64,000 nucleotides of DNA, from NCBI GenBank assembly GCA_019973155.2, contig BPQB01000038.1:241867-305866 (forward strand), written 5' to 3'. Positions 1-11,449 of the stretch are shown piece after piece. This DNA comes from Phanerochaete sordida. Taxonomy: Eukaryota > Basidiomycota > Agaricomycetes > Polyporales > Phanerochaetaceae. The translations under genes were made by a program, and so were the position numbers. How positions within the stretch are numbered: the first letter of the stretch is position 1; every line of letters starts with the position of its first letter. The notes below the pieces were generated by a model. It made no database searches and was not told where the DNA came from. It saw only the letters and a list, made by a program, of their open reading frames with translations.

Positions 1-3000
1 CGTTCTCGTCGTACCTTGAACTAAAGTGAATGCCAAGACGCATCCCTCCCACGCGTCTCGATGACGTGGAAGCTAAGGTTGAGTTCGGCGAACTCGTTCG
101 TTCGCATGGTGGAGGACGTCAGGTGAGTCGCAGTGCCTTCGGCTTGGGTCTGCTTCTAATGAGACAGTATGACGCCAGCAGGTGCGCATCCTCGTGCGCC
201 CGAAAGTTTACGCTATGCACGATCTGGAAGCCGAAGACCAGCTCTCGAGGTCACCAGGCCGAAGAACCAGCGGTCACACGCCTCCTTGCACTCGAAGCCG
301 TTCCCACCACTGCGCACAATCACCGCCATCCGTCCCGTTTCCCTCGCATCGAGACTCGCCAAGCACGCCGGCGTGGCCGTCACGAGAGGCTGCCCCTGCG
401 CACACGCGTGCCCATCTGCGAGGCGGCCTGCGCAACGCCTGCGCTTCGCCGGCTCGATAGCATCTCTCTCTCATTATCTGCGATCGCTGAAGATCTGGGC
501 CCTCCGCTCTGAGCAAGCCACCTCCGCACGATGGCTCGCACAACCCTCATTCTGCGTATCAGCGCGTTTGCGAGCCCGGATCCTTGTTCTGCTCACACAA
601 TAGGACACACAGGCGCCCCAGCCCCGCGCCTCGCAGATCTAACACAGCCCTCGCCACGGGCCCGACACCCACAATAACGATCCGCGCGCAGCAGACGCGC
701 CGTGCTAGCAGCAGCGGCTCCGCGCTCGCCGGGGCGCCTCTGCGCGCGAGCCGAGACACCGGAACTCTCTCCCGTCGCTCCGCCGCGCCTCGCCCTCGAG
801 AGCCCCATGCAACAGCATTCAACGCCTGCCGCAGCCACCGACGTCAGGACCCCCGGCGCCGCGCACGTCTCGGCCGCCTCGCGACGGGCCTTTTGTGCCG
901 CGCTTCGTGACGTCGGGGACGCGTGCGCTCATCAGTGCTTGGATGGCTCGTTGGTGCGTCGAACCCCTCGACTGTATAGCGTCGTGTGCTGATGGCCTAG
1001 ATGCTTTGCGTAGGCGGCGCAGAAGCCTGTCCTCGAGTGTCTCGGGCTCGTGCGCCGTCGCGCTCTGGACCCCGGACCTCCAAGGCCCCATCGCCGCAAC
1101 CCGCGCCCCGGCAGCATCCCGCCATCTCGACGTCGTGAGCGTATCGATCCATCGGCCGCGTCGAGGCCCCCGCACCGACCTCTCGCGTGTCGCGACGACG
1201 GCCCCGCGTGCCATCAGGGGTGCCCGCACAGAGTCGCCGCACACCCTGCAGCCCTCCCGCGATGCAGCGCGATACGCAATCCGATGCGTGCGCTCCCACG
1301 CCGCGCCTCGCGCCCGCTCACGCGACCACCCGCGTACGCGCAGCGCACCCCCACGCGCCCACGCGTGTCGCCTGACCCTGGGGCGTGGCCGGCTGCTCAC
1401 CCATCGGCTCTGTACATCGGGTCTGGACACGACGCTGTGCACGTCTCTTTCGCGCTTCGAGCCAGGGTCTTGTCCATTGCGCCGCGGGGCCCACGCCGCG
1501 TCCATTGCGCCGAGGAGTCCCCCACACGCGGCGCGCGCGCGCTGCGGGAGCATTCCGGGGTCGCGCACGGCGCGCCTCGACCGCGCGCCGCCGCCACTGC
1601 TGCCGCCGCGCAGGCGTCCAAACGCGGCCGCCTCCCGGCGCGAGGCGCGCGTCTTTGCTCCATCCGGGCGCGCAGACTTCGCAAAGTGCGGCCGTACGCG
1701 CGGATCGGTTCGCCCTGCGTTCTTGCCAGCAGCTCGCGCTCTGGAGTCTGGACCGCCCGGAGCACACGCACAACTGCAGATGGTCCGCCAGGCTGCACGC
1801 GCGGGCGGCTCGGCCCCCTGAGCGCCGCCGAGGCGCGAGGGCGCGTGCCTCAATTAGGCCCGCGCGCCATGCAGCAGCGATCGGGCCCCGCCCTGATCGC
1901 CGCGGACGCGGGCGTGGCGCGCCCGGTCGCTGGCTGGCGGCGTGGCGATCGGGCCCGTCCTTGCACCCGACGGGGGTTGCGCGTGGCGCGGCGGGTGCGG
2001 TGCCCCTGCTGCCCCTGCTGTCCATTGCGCCCGTCGGTGCCTGCAGGGCGCCGCTGCGTGCTAGTGCGTCTGCGACTTGCGAGGTGGCTTTGCCCCGAGG
2101 TGCTCGACGGCGGGCTATGTTTCGAAGCGTGCGGGCCAGCACAGCGGCGGGGCAGGTCGATGGCGAGCTCGCCCCTGTGATTATGCACGACATCGTTTAG
2201 GCTACGCGGGGCTGTCGACCCGGGCTGTCGTCGAGCGGGTCGCAGCTGCACCGCATTTCGAAGCCCTGCCATCCGAGGACGTCGGGCGGGCCGCTTCCTT
2301 TTCCCCATGCACGTAAATGCGCGCCATGACATATTTGCCAGCGGTTTATGCAAGATCCTCAGCCTGCCATGCCCGACGAGATCTGCCTCCGCGCCCTCCG
2401 AAACGTCCGAATTTGACTGGCCCCGGGCTCGAGTCGCCCCGATGACATGGCCCGAAATAGCAGGGAGCAGTCCAAATGAGGACGCGCTCTCCCTGTCTCC
2501 TGCGCCGTCGCGCCCATGGGGCCGCCGTTCTGATCCAAGCGCGAAGCCGAGCACGCACCCACGCCAAAGGCTAATCCAGCGAGCTTCGCTGACGCGTCGT
2601 GCTCTTGCACGTCGCGTCCCCGCCGGCTGCCCAGAGTGACAGGGGCGGAGGCATCCGCGCGGATTGGCGCCGCGCGAGCCACAAAGCAGGCCGCACGTCA
2701 TCGCCCGTGCGACGTGTCCCGCGCGCCGGCGTCCACCCGCCCGGCGGGGAAATTTTCGCGCCATTTCCTGCGCGCGCGCGAGGCTTCTGGATAAACGGCT
2801 GTCCAACACGCTCTTTTTTTCTTTTCGTTTTGGCGAAACACCTGCCTGCTGTGCTGCTGTGCAACGCGCGACCGAATTTCACCGCACGTCAGCCCGGCCG
2901 CGGTCGTTGCCACCGGGCGGCGCGGCGGGGCGCCGGCGGCCGCACGCAGCGTTCTCCCGGAGGCGCGGCTCGGCGCAGCCCGACGCCGACGCGCGCTGCG

Positions 3001-6000
3001 CAGCCCGGCGGGCGCGAGGATTCTGCCGCCACCGCCTGGTGTGGCGAGGCACGACTTGGGCCGCCACGCGGTCTCTTCCGGAGCATCGTGGCGGCTAGCC
3101 GCGCCCGGCGACGCAGAAGCAGAAGAAGCCATGCGCGGCGTCGCGCCGCTCGTGTGACCGCGCGCGGGCCAATCGGCGTGCGCCAGTTTTTCGTCGTCGC
3201 GTCGTCAAATTCGAAATCAAAGAAAAAAATGGGATCGCGGGCCATGCGCTCGGGCGGCGCGATCGATGGGGGACGCGATCCGCCCGGCCAGGGCGCGCGT
3301 CCTGCTGCGCGAGAGCCGCCGCGGGCCCGCGTGCGGCTGCGGCGGGACAGCTCTTGGCTCGGCGGTCACGCGCACCGCTCGACTGCTCGCGCGCTGGCAG
3401 GGCCATCGATGCCGCGCGTCGCTGAACGAGGTCGCGCGCCGCGCTAGAGCGTCGGCTCGGGCAGCGATCGACAGCACGCCGACGCGGGTGCGTGGCAAAT
3501 CTGCGCAAATCAGCCGCACGAAACCGATCGCGAGGCAATCAGGGATCGTGGCCCTCGTCGCGGTGGCTGATGCGCCTGTTTTCTGGACGTCGCCCGCTTC
3601 GCTCGCTTCAAGAGAAAAACACGTGCGGCGGCGCGCTGGAAGATTTTTCAGCGGATTTTCAGCGGATTTTCGGGGACGACGGGCGCGCGGCCGACGCGCG
3701 CTGGCCTCTTCTGTGCGCGCTGCGCGACGGCCGGTGGCAACGCGTCGACGGGTGGCAGGGAACGCGCCAGACTTCCTGCGCGTGGACCGAAAGCAGGCTC
3801 GTCGCGCATGCTCCGAGCGCAGCCGCATGCACACGCCACACGCTGCACTCTAGCCGTCGCGCTAGCCCGCCTCGTGCCTGCTAACGCCCCGCCGTCCCCA
3901 ACGAGCTGCAGCATCTAGCAACATCGATAACAACGTTAGCGAACACTCGTACCACGGCGCACGGCAAACCCTCTTGGACTCTTCGCCTCTCTCCGCCTGC
4001 CCCTGCCGCGAACCCAAGTCCCGCCCGGCGCCCTGGCCACATCGTGCGGCGCCCATCGATCGCACGCCTGCACCCGACAATTTTTGATCGCGCCCCGCCA
4101 CCCAGACGACGCGATTCGGCGCACGCCGATTGGCCCAGCGGCGTCACACGAGCGACCCACCCGCGCCGACGCTCGCAGGGCTCGCCGCGGGCCCGGCAGC
4201 GTGGCCCCGTCCCGCGGCTGCGTGCCCCCGCGCGTTCTTCCAGCGTTCTTCCCGGGGCGGGCGATCGATGGCGCGCGGGCCAATCGCGGCGCGCGGAATT
4301 GGGCGCGATGCTCGCGATGCTCGCGTAGATTGTTGCGGTGTGCATTATCGGGCATTTATCAGCTCGGGCGGTGCGGCGCGAGGCTCGCGGGCGGGTCGAG
4401 GTCTGGGCGTGGTGGGCCGGCGGGTTCGAGAAATCTGGGAAGGGCGGTGGAGATGGGGGGTGTTCGAGGGAGAAGAAGGCAGAGCCGACGGCTGCGTGCG
4501 CCGATTCCGCACAGAACGACGTACGCGAGCGAAGGACTCTCCGCAGGGCCCACTCGGCGCTCGCGAATCACCAACCTCGAGCAGACACACGGACCGGCCG
4601 CCGCCCCCCTGGCACACCGCGCCCGCGCATCCGAGACTCGCCACCAGCCGCGGGCGAATCAGCGTGCGGCGCCGGCGCCACGGCGGCGGCCCTGCGCGCG
4701 CGCGACGGCCTGGGAGCGTGAAGCAGGTCGCAGCGGCGCGTTGCAAATTCGCCTGCGCGCACCGACGTCCTAAGCCCGCGCGCCCCCGCAGCTCCCTACG
4801 CCACCCTGCGCTGTCCTTGCTGCACCGTCGGACCGGGGGCCTCGCCCCTGGCGTCCTCGCACGCTCGAGCGAATCGTGTGTGGGCCAATCCGCGGTGCGC
4901 AGGACAGACAAGCAAGAGAGGGAGTACGGCCGCCGCTCGCCCGCACTCCGCCGCGCGAACGCCTACCGCGGGCAGGTGTGCTTGGGCGCCCGGGCCGGCT
5001 GTGCTGGCGCGGCGTCGGGTGGCCAATGGGGCGCGCGGGGTGGCTGGGGACGTGTAGGAGCAAACGTCGCAGGTGCGTCGGCGCGTCGGGCGCGCGTCGT
5101 GGGGGTGCGCTGCGCCCATGCGCGGCTTGTTCTGCGCGTATACCCACCGCTGAGGTCTTCCTGTGCGCCGTCCAACTCGCGCGGATCGTCCAGCACCGAC
5201 GCGCGAACCGTCGATAGGATTCACAAGCTGTACCGGGCGACTCCGCGGCGACGCGCTCGCGGAGCTGCGTCCCGCCACGCCATTGGCCCGCCGCAGGCCC
5301 GCACCGCCGCACAGGCCCCAGGGCACAGCGCTGCGCGACGCAGGTCGCCGGACGAAGCGCGGCGCGCGCACATGAAATTCGCCGGGGGTAGGTTGTGAGG
5401 GCGAAGACCCGCTGCGTACGGTCGGCGCGGCTGGGCCGCCATTAGGGCGAGTGTATTGCGAAGCGGGGGCGATCCAGAGCGGCGACACGAATTATAATAG
5501 CTCGCGAGGCTCGTGATTGCAGCGTCCGGTGTCCGCTGCGCCTGCGCGCGGCCGCTGGGAAAGGATGCGCGCATGCGTCCGGCGCGCGAAATCTTCGTGT
5601 GCACGCGTGCGCGCGTGGCGACCCGCGCGCGAAGTGCCGCCGCGGACGAGAACGCAGCAACGGACACGCCTAACGGGGCGGCTGCGGCAGCTGCCGCGGG
5701 GCCGCATGCGGCGGCGGCGATCCCGAGGATGCGCCGGCGCGCGTCGTACAGGGTGCGCGCGTGCGTCTGGTGCCGGCGCAGGGCCTGCTGACCGCGGGGA
5801 TTCGCCGTGCGAGTGCCGTGCGGCGCGGCGCGGGCTGCTGCGGGGCGTGCGGGGGATCCTCGTCTGCAGGACGCGTTGCGGGGGGCGCGTCGCGACGCGG
5901 GTGCACGCACCTCGGAGGCTCGCGGGGGCGCCCGTGCGTCGCTGGCGGGTTGGCGAGATGCCTGCCTGTGACGTTTTGGGCCGGATGTTCTCTGCGACGC

Positions 6001-7400
6001 TTGATTTGCCCGGACGTTTTCGCGAGCGACGGTGTCAATCTAAGGTGGTATTTGCCGGTGGGCCATACAAAGCAAGTCTTACCCTCGTCGGGGCGTGTGA
6101 TGGCAGCTGGTTGCCCCTTCCGCGCGGACGTTCTCGGCTGTGTGCTCGGTGGCGCGCTCCTGTCAGCATCACGATATGATGCCGAAACACGCGCGGGCGA
6201 CGCCGAGCCCGGAAAGGCTAGCAAGGCTAAATGGGAGCGCGCGCGGTGCGGCCGCGGCCGCGCGCCACAGGGAGACCGCGACCCGTGCGGCGGCGACTAG
6301 TGCGCTCGAGCCTGAGCAGGCACGGCGTCGGCCATCGCGCGCCGCGTCCAGCCTGGATGGCGTCCTTGTCGCGCTGCCCGTTGCGGAGCAGGCCACGCCA
6401 GATGGCCGTCGTCGCCCGCCTGGGAAAGGCCGCGGAAGTGCCATGGCGGGGTGTCGGCTCCGGCGCAGAGGACGAGACCCGTCAGCGGGCGTGGGAGGCC
6501 CGCGCCGCTGGCGACGGTTAGAGTGGCCGCGAGGGGCCACTGCGCGCCACGATGCCGTGATGATGGGCCCGCAGCGCGCGCAGAACGTCGACGGCGGGCA
6601 TCAGAGCAGCGCGCGGCGGCCAATGGGGCGCGGGCGCCACGCGCGGCGGGAGCAGATTGGCTGGGGCGTACGCAAAAGCAGCAAGGGTCGGGATCAGCAC
6701 GCTGCGATCCGATCTCGTCGTGAGCCGCGGGTTGCCACGCGACCCAAGACGCCGCCCCCTGGCTCGCTCCCCTGCGCTCGCCCCTCTGCCTGCGAACCGG
6801 GCCTGCGAAAGCGACCGCGCGCCCATGGGTCCTTTGTCCAGACCACAAAGCTACGCGAAATGAAAGGGCGCGCTGCAGGTCAGCTGAACGCAGCGCGGCG
6901 GACGAGATGACCTCAAGGAGCGGCTTATCAGGGTGTACGTATGCCCACGTAGGGCGCATGTGCCTTGCTGATATGTCTTTGGTTACTATCAGTGTCGGAG
7001 ACGGTGACGTGGGAGGATGCAGGGTCCTCGTTGCTCGGACGCCGTGGGCTGAAAGCGTCGCGAGCGGCCGCGGCGGTTTGTGCGGAGCACAGCGCGCCCA
7101 CGCTGTGGCTGGTGCGGAGGACGTAAACCGTTGGCCCGCACCGCGCGGTAGCCATTTGCCAATTTATCCTTCCTTTTTCCAGCTCAATTTTCGTCGCTCT
7201 CCACGGCGGCCACAGCCGTCCCTGACGCCCCGAGCATCATCGCGCCGCAGCGGTGGCATTCCGCGCGTGATGGGCTTGTGGGAGGGGAGCAGGCGGGTGG
7301 GGAAACGCGCGCCGTGCTTTCGCCGGCGGGGCCAGGGGCGGGAGGGCACCGGCGCGGCCGGCGGAGCCTCGGCGACAAGGCGGGCGGCGGGCGAAGGCTA
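1..7400. other. GC-rich region without recognisable genes
   Basis: More than 7 kb of very GC-rich sequence, dense in CG dinucleotides. Long open frames occur on both strands at once, as expected when stop codons are depleted by composition, and none shows a recognisable domain, a consistent exon chain or typical fungal codon use. Repeated CCAAT or ATTGG pentamers lie in a GCGC context (about 3169, 4129, 4280, 4885, 5023, 5282, 6620, 6655 and 7158). The block GGCCAATGGGGCGCG occurs at about 5021 and 6618. It may be regulatory, a non-coding transcript locus, or simply a composition island. I see no tRNA or rRNA. Confidence 0.6.
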
Positions 7401-7463
7401 ATCGGACAGCAGCCGGACAGGGAGCATCGTGGCCCGGATCGAGATCTGCGATGCGAGATCTGA

Positions 7464-7494
7464 CCAATCCGATCTGAACAGTAACCGAACCAAT
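7464..7494. promoter_or_regulatory. Paired CCAAT boxes upstream of the FYVE gene
   Basis: Two CCAAT pentamers (7464-7468 and 7490-7494) lie about 190-215 bases before the FYVE-gene ATG, just where composition falls from the GC-rich block to a pyrimidine-rich leader. CCAAT boxes are bound by the Hap2/3/5 (NF-Y) complex in fungi. A role here is inferred from position. Confidence 0.4.
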
Positions 7495-7679
7495 CGCGAA
7501 GACGACGGGCGCCTGGCGCGGGTTACATATACACTCGCTGCAACTCCGGGATCCGCTACTCTCGAGCCCTGTCTCGACTCCCTGTCACGCTACTCAACCC
7601 TCCTCCCGCCCTCCTCCTGCTCCTTGTATAATTCCATAACTTATCCGCCTGTACAACACACAACATACCCCGCCACGCC

Positions 7680-8872
7680 ATGTCTCACATCGTCTCTCGC
7701 CTCTCTGGTCTCTCGCCTCCCCGCCACGAGTCCACCGACTCCGACAGTGTCCTCTCTGCTCAGGGTACGTCTACAGCCTCGCCGAGCACTGCACAGTCGT
7801 CTCACCGCCCTCTGCAGATACCTTTCCGTCTGCTGCTTGCAGCTCTGCACACGCCTACGACACCCGCTCGGTGCTCTCCGACTCTGCCATTGCGTCGTCC
7901 CCATGCGAAACCCCATCCATCCCGTTCCGGCCGACGGGCCTAAGGTCCAAGGAGCACCTTGCGGTTCTTCTCCGGAGAGACCTCTGGAAGGCAAGTACCC
8001 TATCAGCCGTCATTCATACATCTGTCCTAACATGATCTCCGTCACCGCCTCCAGCCCGACTCCCAGGCATCTCGCTGCGACACCTTCCTTTGTTCAAAGA
8101 AGTTCTCCATCTTTGAGCGCAAACATGTACGTATCCCGACAAACTCTATCACCTCCCGCGCTCCGTGCTCATCGTTTCTTGATAGCACTGCCGCAAGTGT
8201 GGAGGCATCTTCTGTTCGGCGTGTTCCACTCGTTCGACGCTGCTGCTCGACGTTTCGAACCTTCCCTTCAACTACCCGCCACGCGGCGTCTCCATCCAGG
8301 CGTTCGACGCTCCCGAGTCGCCCGTCGTAGTCGCCCGCGTCTGCGACGAGTGCTACGATCAGATACACGGCACCCAGACTTCGCGCTCGACCCTGCTCAA
8401 GCAGCGCTCGCAGTCGCTCCAATGGGAAGTCGACTCGGCTTCGAGCTCTTCGACGTCGAGCTCGCCTCGCACCCCGCCCACGCCCCTGGATGGCTCGGGC
8501 GTCCTGCCCATGCCGATACGCCGGCCACTGCTCCGCGCGCACACGTCGCCGCGGGTACCCACGCTGTCGCGGCCTCCGTCGCCACCCCCTGGCGTCTCGC
8601 AGGAGCTCGCCGCGTACCCGCTCTGCCACGCGTCCGCCGTCTGCAAGGCGAACGGCGGCGGGCGCTGGGAGCCGAAGCCCGCGGTGCAGATCGTCGGGCC
8701 GCGGCTGCCCGGCGTCAAGGCCGCGTACGAGCTCGAGATGGAGCGCGAGGACGAGGAGCTGCGCCGCGCGAAGACGAACCCGATCATCCGCGACGGCGAC
8801 TTCCAGCTGCGCGCCCCGCGCGAGTTCGAGCCGCGCTCGCTGGGCGGCCCCATCACGCTCTCGACGTTCTGA
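7680..8872 (+). CDS. FYVE zinc-finger protein (PI3P-binding, endosomal)
   Basis: Four exons read in frame: 7680-7764, 7818-7990, 8067-8126 and 8186-8872, giving 334 residues. The FYVE core spans exons 2-4. It has a first cysteine pair (CDTFLC), the basic RKHHCRKCG signature that binds phosphatidylinositol 3-phosphate, a CSAC pair and the RVCDECY pair. The N-terminal W..D element is imperfect (tryptophan and aspartate are six residues apart). The rest is Ser/Pro-rich, with an acidic helix near the C-terminus. FYVE proteins sit on early endosomes and act in vesicle sorting; this one has no second recognisable domain, so its exact role is open. The second intron (7991-8066) starts with GC rather than GT, and using it is what joins the zinc-finger frame. 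The ATG at 7680 is the first after a pyrimidine-rich leader. Confidence 0.85.
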
Positions 8873-11449
8873 GGCCCGCGCCGTCCTGTCCTTTTGTCTG
8901 CTGCACCGCCTGCTGTCCGCTGTCCGCTCTATGCTTAATATGCCCCCTCCCACTCCTTTCGCTTGCGCTCGTTGATTGCTCTGCCCTATGCTACTACTAC
9001 GGACTCGCTCTACTGCCACCGCCCCCTCCCCCTCGCCGTCCCGTCCGCGCCCATCGCGTCTTGCGACGGCGCCGACCGATACCACTCCTGCGCTGTGCTA
9101 TACCTGTGCCATATGTCGCCTATCCTTATTGCTCTCGTGTGTAAACGCCCCCGGCCCGCTGTCTTTGGTATATTACTGTAATTGTAGAATCTCCCCCGGC
9201 TGTGGTTATAGATCCCTCTATGGTCCTCAATACTATCGCTTCTTGTCCTTGCCACTCGTGTGCGCCTCCCCCTCCCGCGGCGCCCACCCGCAGATCCTAC
9301 GCCAGGGCCCTGCGCATGACGCGCCGGCCGCCTATCGATCGCGCGCTCTCCCACAGGTATGAACGGCGTGCCCCAGGGTGCCCCGCCGAGATGTGCGAAG
9401 CCCCGTACAGCACCATCCTCCTACGATCGAGCGATTGCGGGAGAGCTGCCTGAGCTTGATAGATTGCACCCCCCGCAGCGCGCCTGAACACTTCGAAGAG
9501 CACACCCCGCGAGCTCGCGAAGCCGCGCGGGAGCGGGAGCTGTCGCGTGCGACGCACAGCGGGGTGACTACGCGGGGCATCGCGACGCGGCCCAAGCGGT
9601 CGCGCCGCGCGACGCTCCCACCTCGGCGACGGACTGCTCTGGACTTGGGGGTGCTGCTGTGTTACGCGGGATTTACGTTCGTCGGTGCCATGGTGCAGGG
9701 CACGGCGCGGGCTTGGGTTGCCGTGCGCCGGGGGCGCCGGGCGATGTTGTGTAGGTGGTGCTCTTGCTCGGGACTTGTGAAGAGGGTGCGTGCGACGTCA
9801 TGCCCAGCTGCTGCGAGCAGCTGAGGTGCACGCTCGAGGTTCCAGCACGCGCGAGGATCGCCCGCGCGCTGGCCCGACTCCCGGGCGCGCATGCCGTTAC
9901 GCGCACCAGCACGCGCTGCGCTAGGCCCGCGCGACACACCCTCGCACATACCATCCCCGGCGACCGCTCACGCAGGCCAAGTCAGCACGCACGGCCGGGC
10001 CCGCACAGGCGCGTGCAGCCCAGGCGGTGGGCACGCCGTGGCCGCATCGGGCCCGTCGCGCGGGCACGCTGCACGCCGCGTGGCTGATCGCGCCGCGCGA
10101 GGCGCGCGCCGCGAAACCTTCGCGCGATACGCATCCGGCGGGCTCTCGCGCAGAGGCACGCCTGCGGGTGCACGCGGCGCGCGAGGCTGGGGGTAAACTG
10201 CGCGCCCGCGCGGGCCCTGGCAATGCTGGCATGTGCTTGCGCGCGGGGCGGTGCGCGCGGGCGTCCTCGCGAACCGTGTACGTCCCAGGGATGGGCTGGG
10301 GATGGGCCCCGGAGCATGAACGCGGCAGTGGGCAGCGCGGGCGGGCTCTGCGGAGGTGCTTGCAGGGTGCAGCTCATCCGGATTCTGGATGCCGCCCGCC
10401 CATCGCCATCCAGAAAACGCACCGCCCGCGCGGATGGCAGTTCGCAGCAGCCCTCGGAGGGACGGAGCGCCCGGAGGACGCGCTGCGCGCCGCCGCATCC
10501 GGCAGCGTGCGGGGCCATTGTGGCGGTAGCGGCTGATAGAGGACGTGTCTGCCCGCCGAGACACGGTGGTGGCGCGGCGCAGACGGACGGGGATGATGAC
10601 ATCGCGCGATGGGCAGATGGTCCTCAGGCGCAGATGTGCGTGCGCAAGGTTCCAAACGCGGGGGTGGCGGCTCCCCCGATGCCACCGGGTATGCCTGGCA
10701 GCTCCGCACTGCCCGCACACTCGTGGCGGCGGAGAACAGCGGTGGGCAATCATGTTTGCGATGGGGCCCGGGGCGGCGCCGCGCGTTGTGCGATGGGCGA
10801 CTTGGAGCGTTGTGGGGACGTAAGAATGCAGATAATCAAAGTCGAGGGGCGCGCTGGACGTAAGCGCGAGAGCATTGCTTGCGATGTCGCCTGTCGTAGA
10901 CTGCCTTCTCCTTTGCCAGAGGTCCAGACCGTTCATCTTGTGTTCTGGGGTGTAAGTGCGAAGATTAAAGTTGGAATAATTACGTCTCGTAGAGTCATGC
11001 GAGGTACAAAGCATGTCGCATCGCCCGAGCCTTGTGGTCTCGTGAGTACTTACAGAGTACGCATGATCGTTACGTTGTCCTCGTCCGACGACCTGAGGAG
11101 CGAGCGGAGCAAGCTATCATGCCGGTTATCAGAACCTCGAATACTGAACTATCAGTCAATTATCTGTTTAATGAACTGTGAGAGCCACGCTGGGGATCGG
11201 AAGTCGAGAACATCCGCACCGAGGGTCACTCCCCAGCTCGCTCGCTCGCAGATCACGTCTTCGGCGGTCACGTCATTATAAGCACAGTGGTCATCTGGTG
11301 GTCTACGGATGTACGGCGCACACAAGGTGCACACAGGCACAGGCGGGAGCGGCGCCGCGCACGAGACCGCGCCCCCTCTTCGACGGGCAGCCCCAGCGCA
11401 GAATCGTGCCGCGCACTCACACACGCAGGGCCCGGAGCATCCTCAGCCT
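8873..11449. other. Intergenic, mostly GC-rich
   Basis: Holds the 3' end of the FYVE gene (pyrimidine-rich, about 8880-9250), a GC-rich stretch (about 9290-10800) like the left end of the window, and more ordinary sequence (10800-11449). I see no protein family, convincing splice chain or RNA gene. The open frames overlap on both strands and look compositional. Confidence 0.55.

Noticed and set aside
819..1853. 344-codon minus-strand open frame in the GC island
   Set aside because: It overlaps equally long plus-strand frames, is Arg/Ala-dominated, and shows no domain or splice structure; it is explained by stop-codon depletion in GC-rich DNA.
4130..5398. 422-codon plus-strand frame in the GC island
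   Set aside because: Dense Arg/Ala/Gly composition with longer or similar frames on the opposite strand; no domain.
8042..9085. 347-codon minus-strand frame
   Set aside because: Antisense to the FYVE gene; composition mirrors the sense codons and no domain appears.
7429..9144. 571-codon plus-strand frame across the FYVE gene
   Set aside because: It runs through introns and the UTR in the wrong frame; the spliced frame at 7680-8872 carries the zinc finger.
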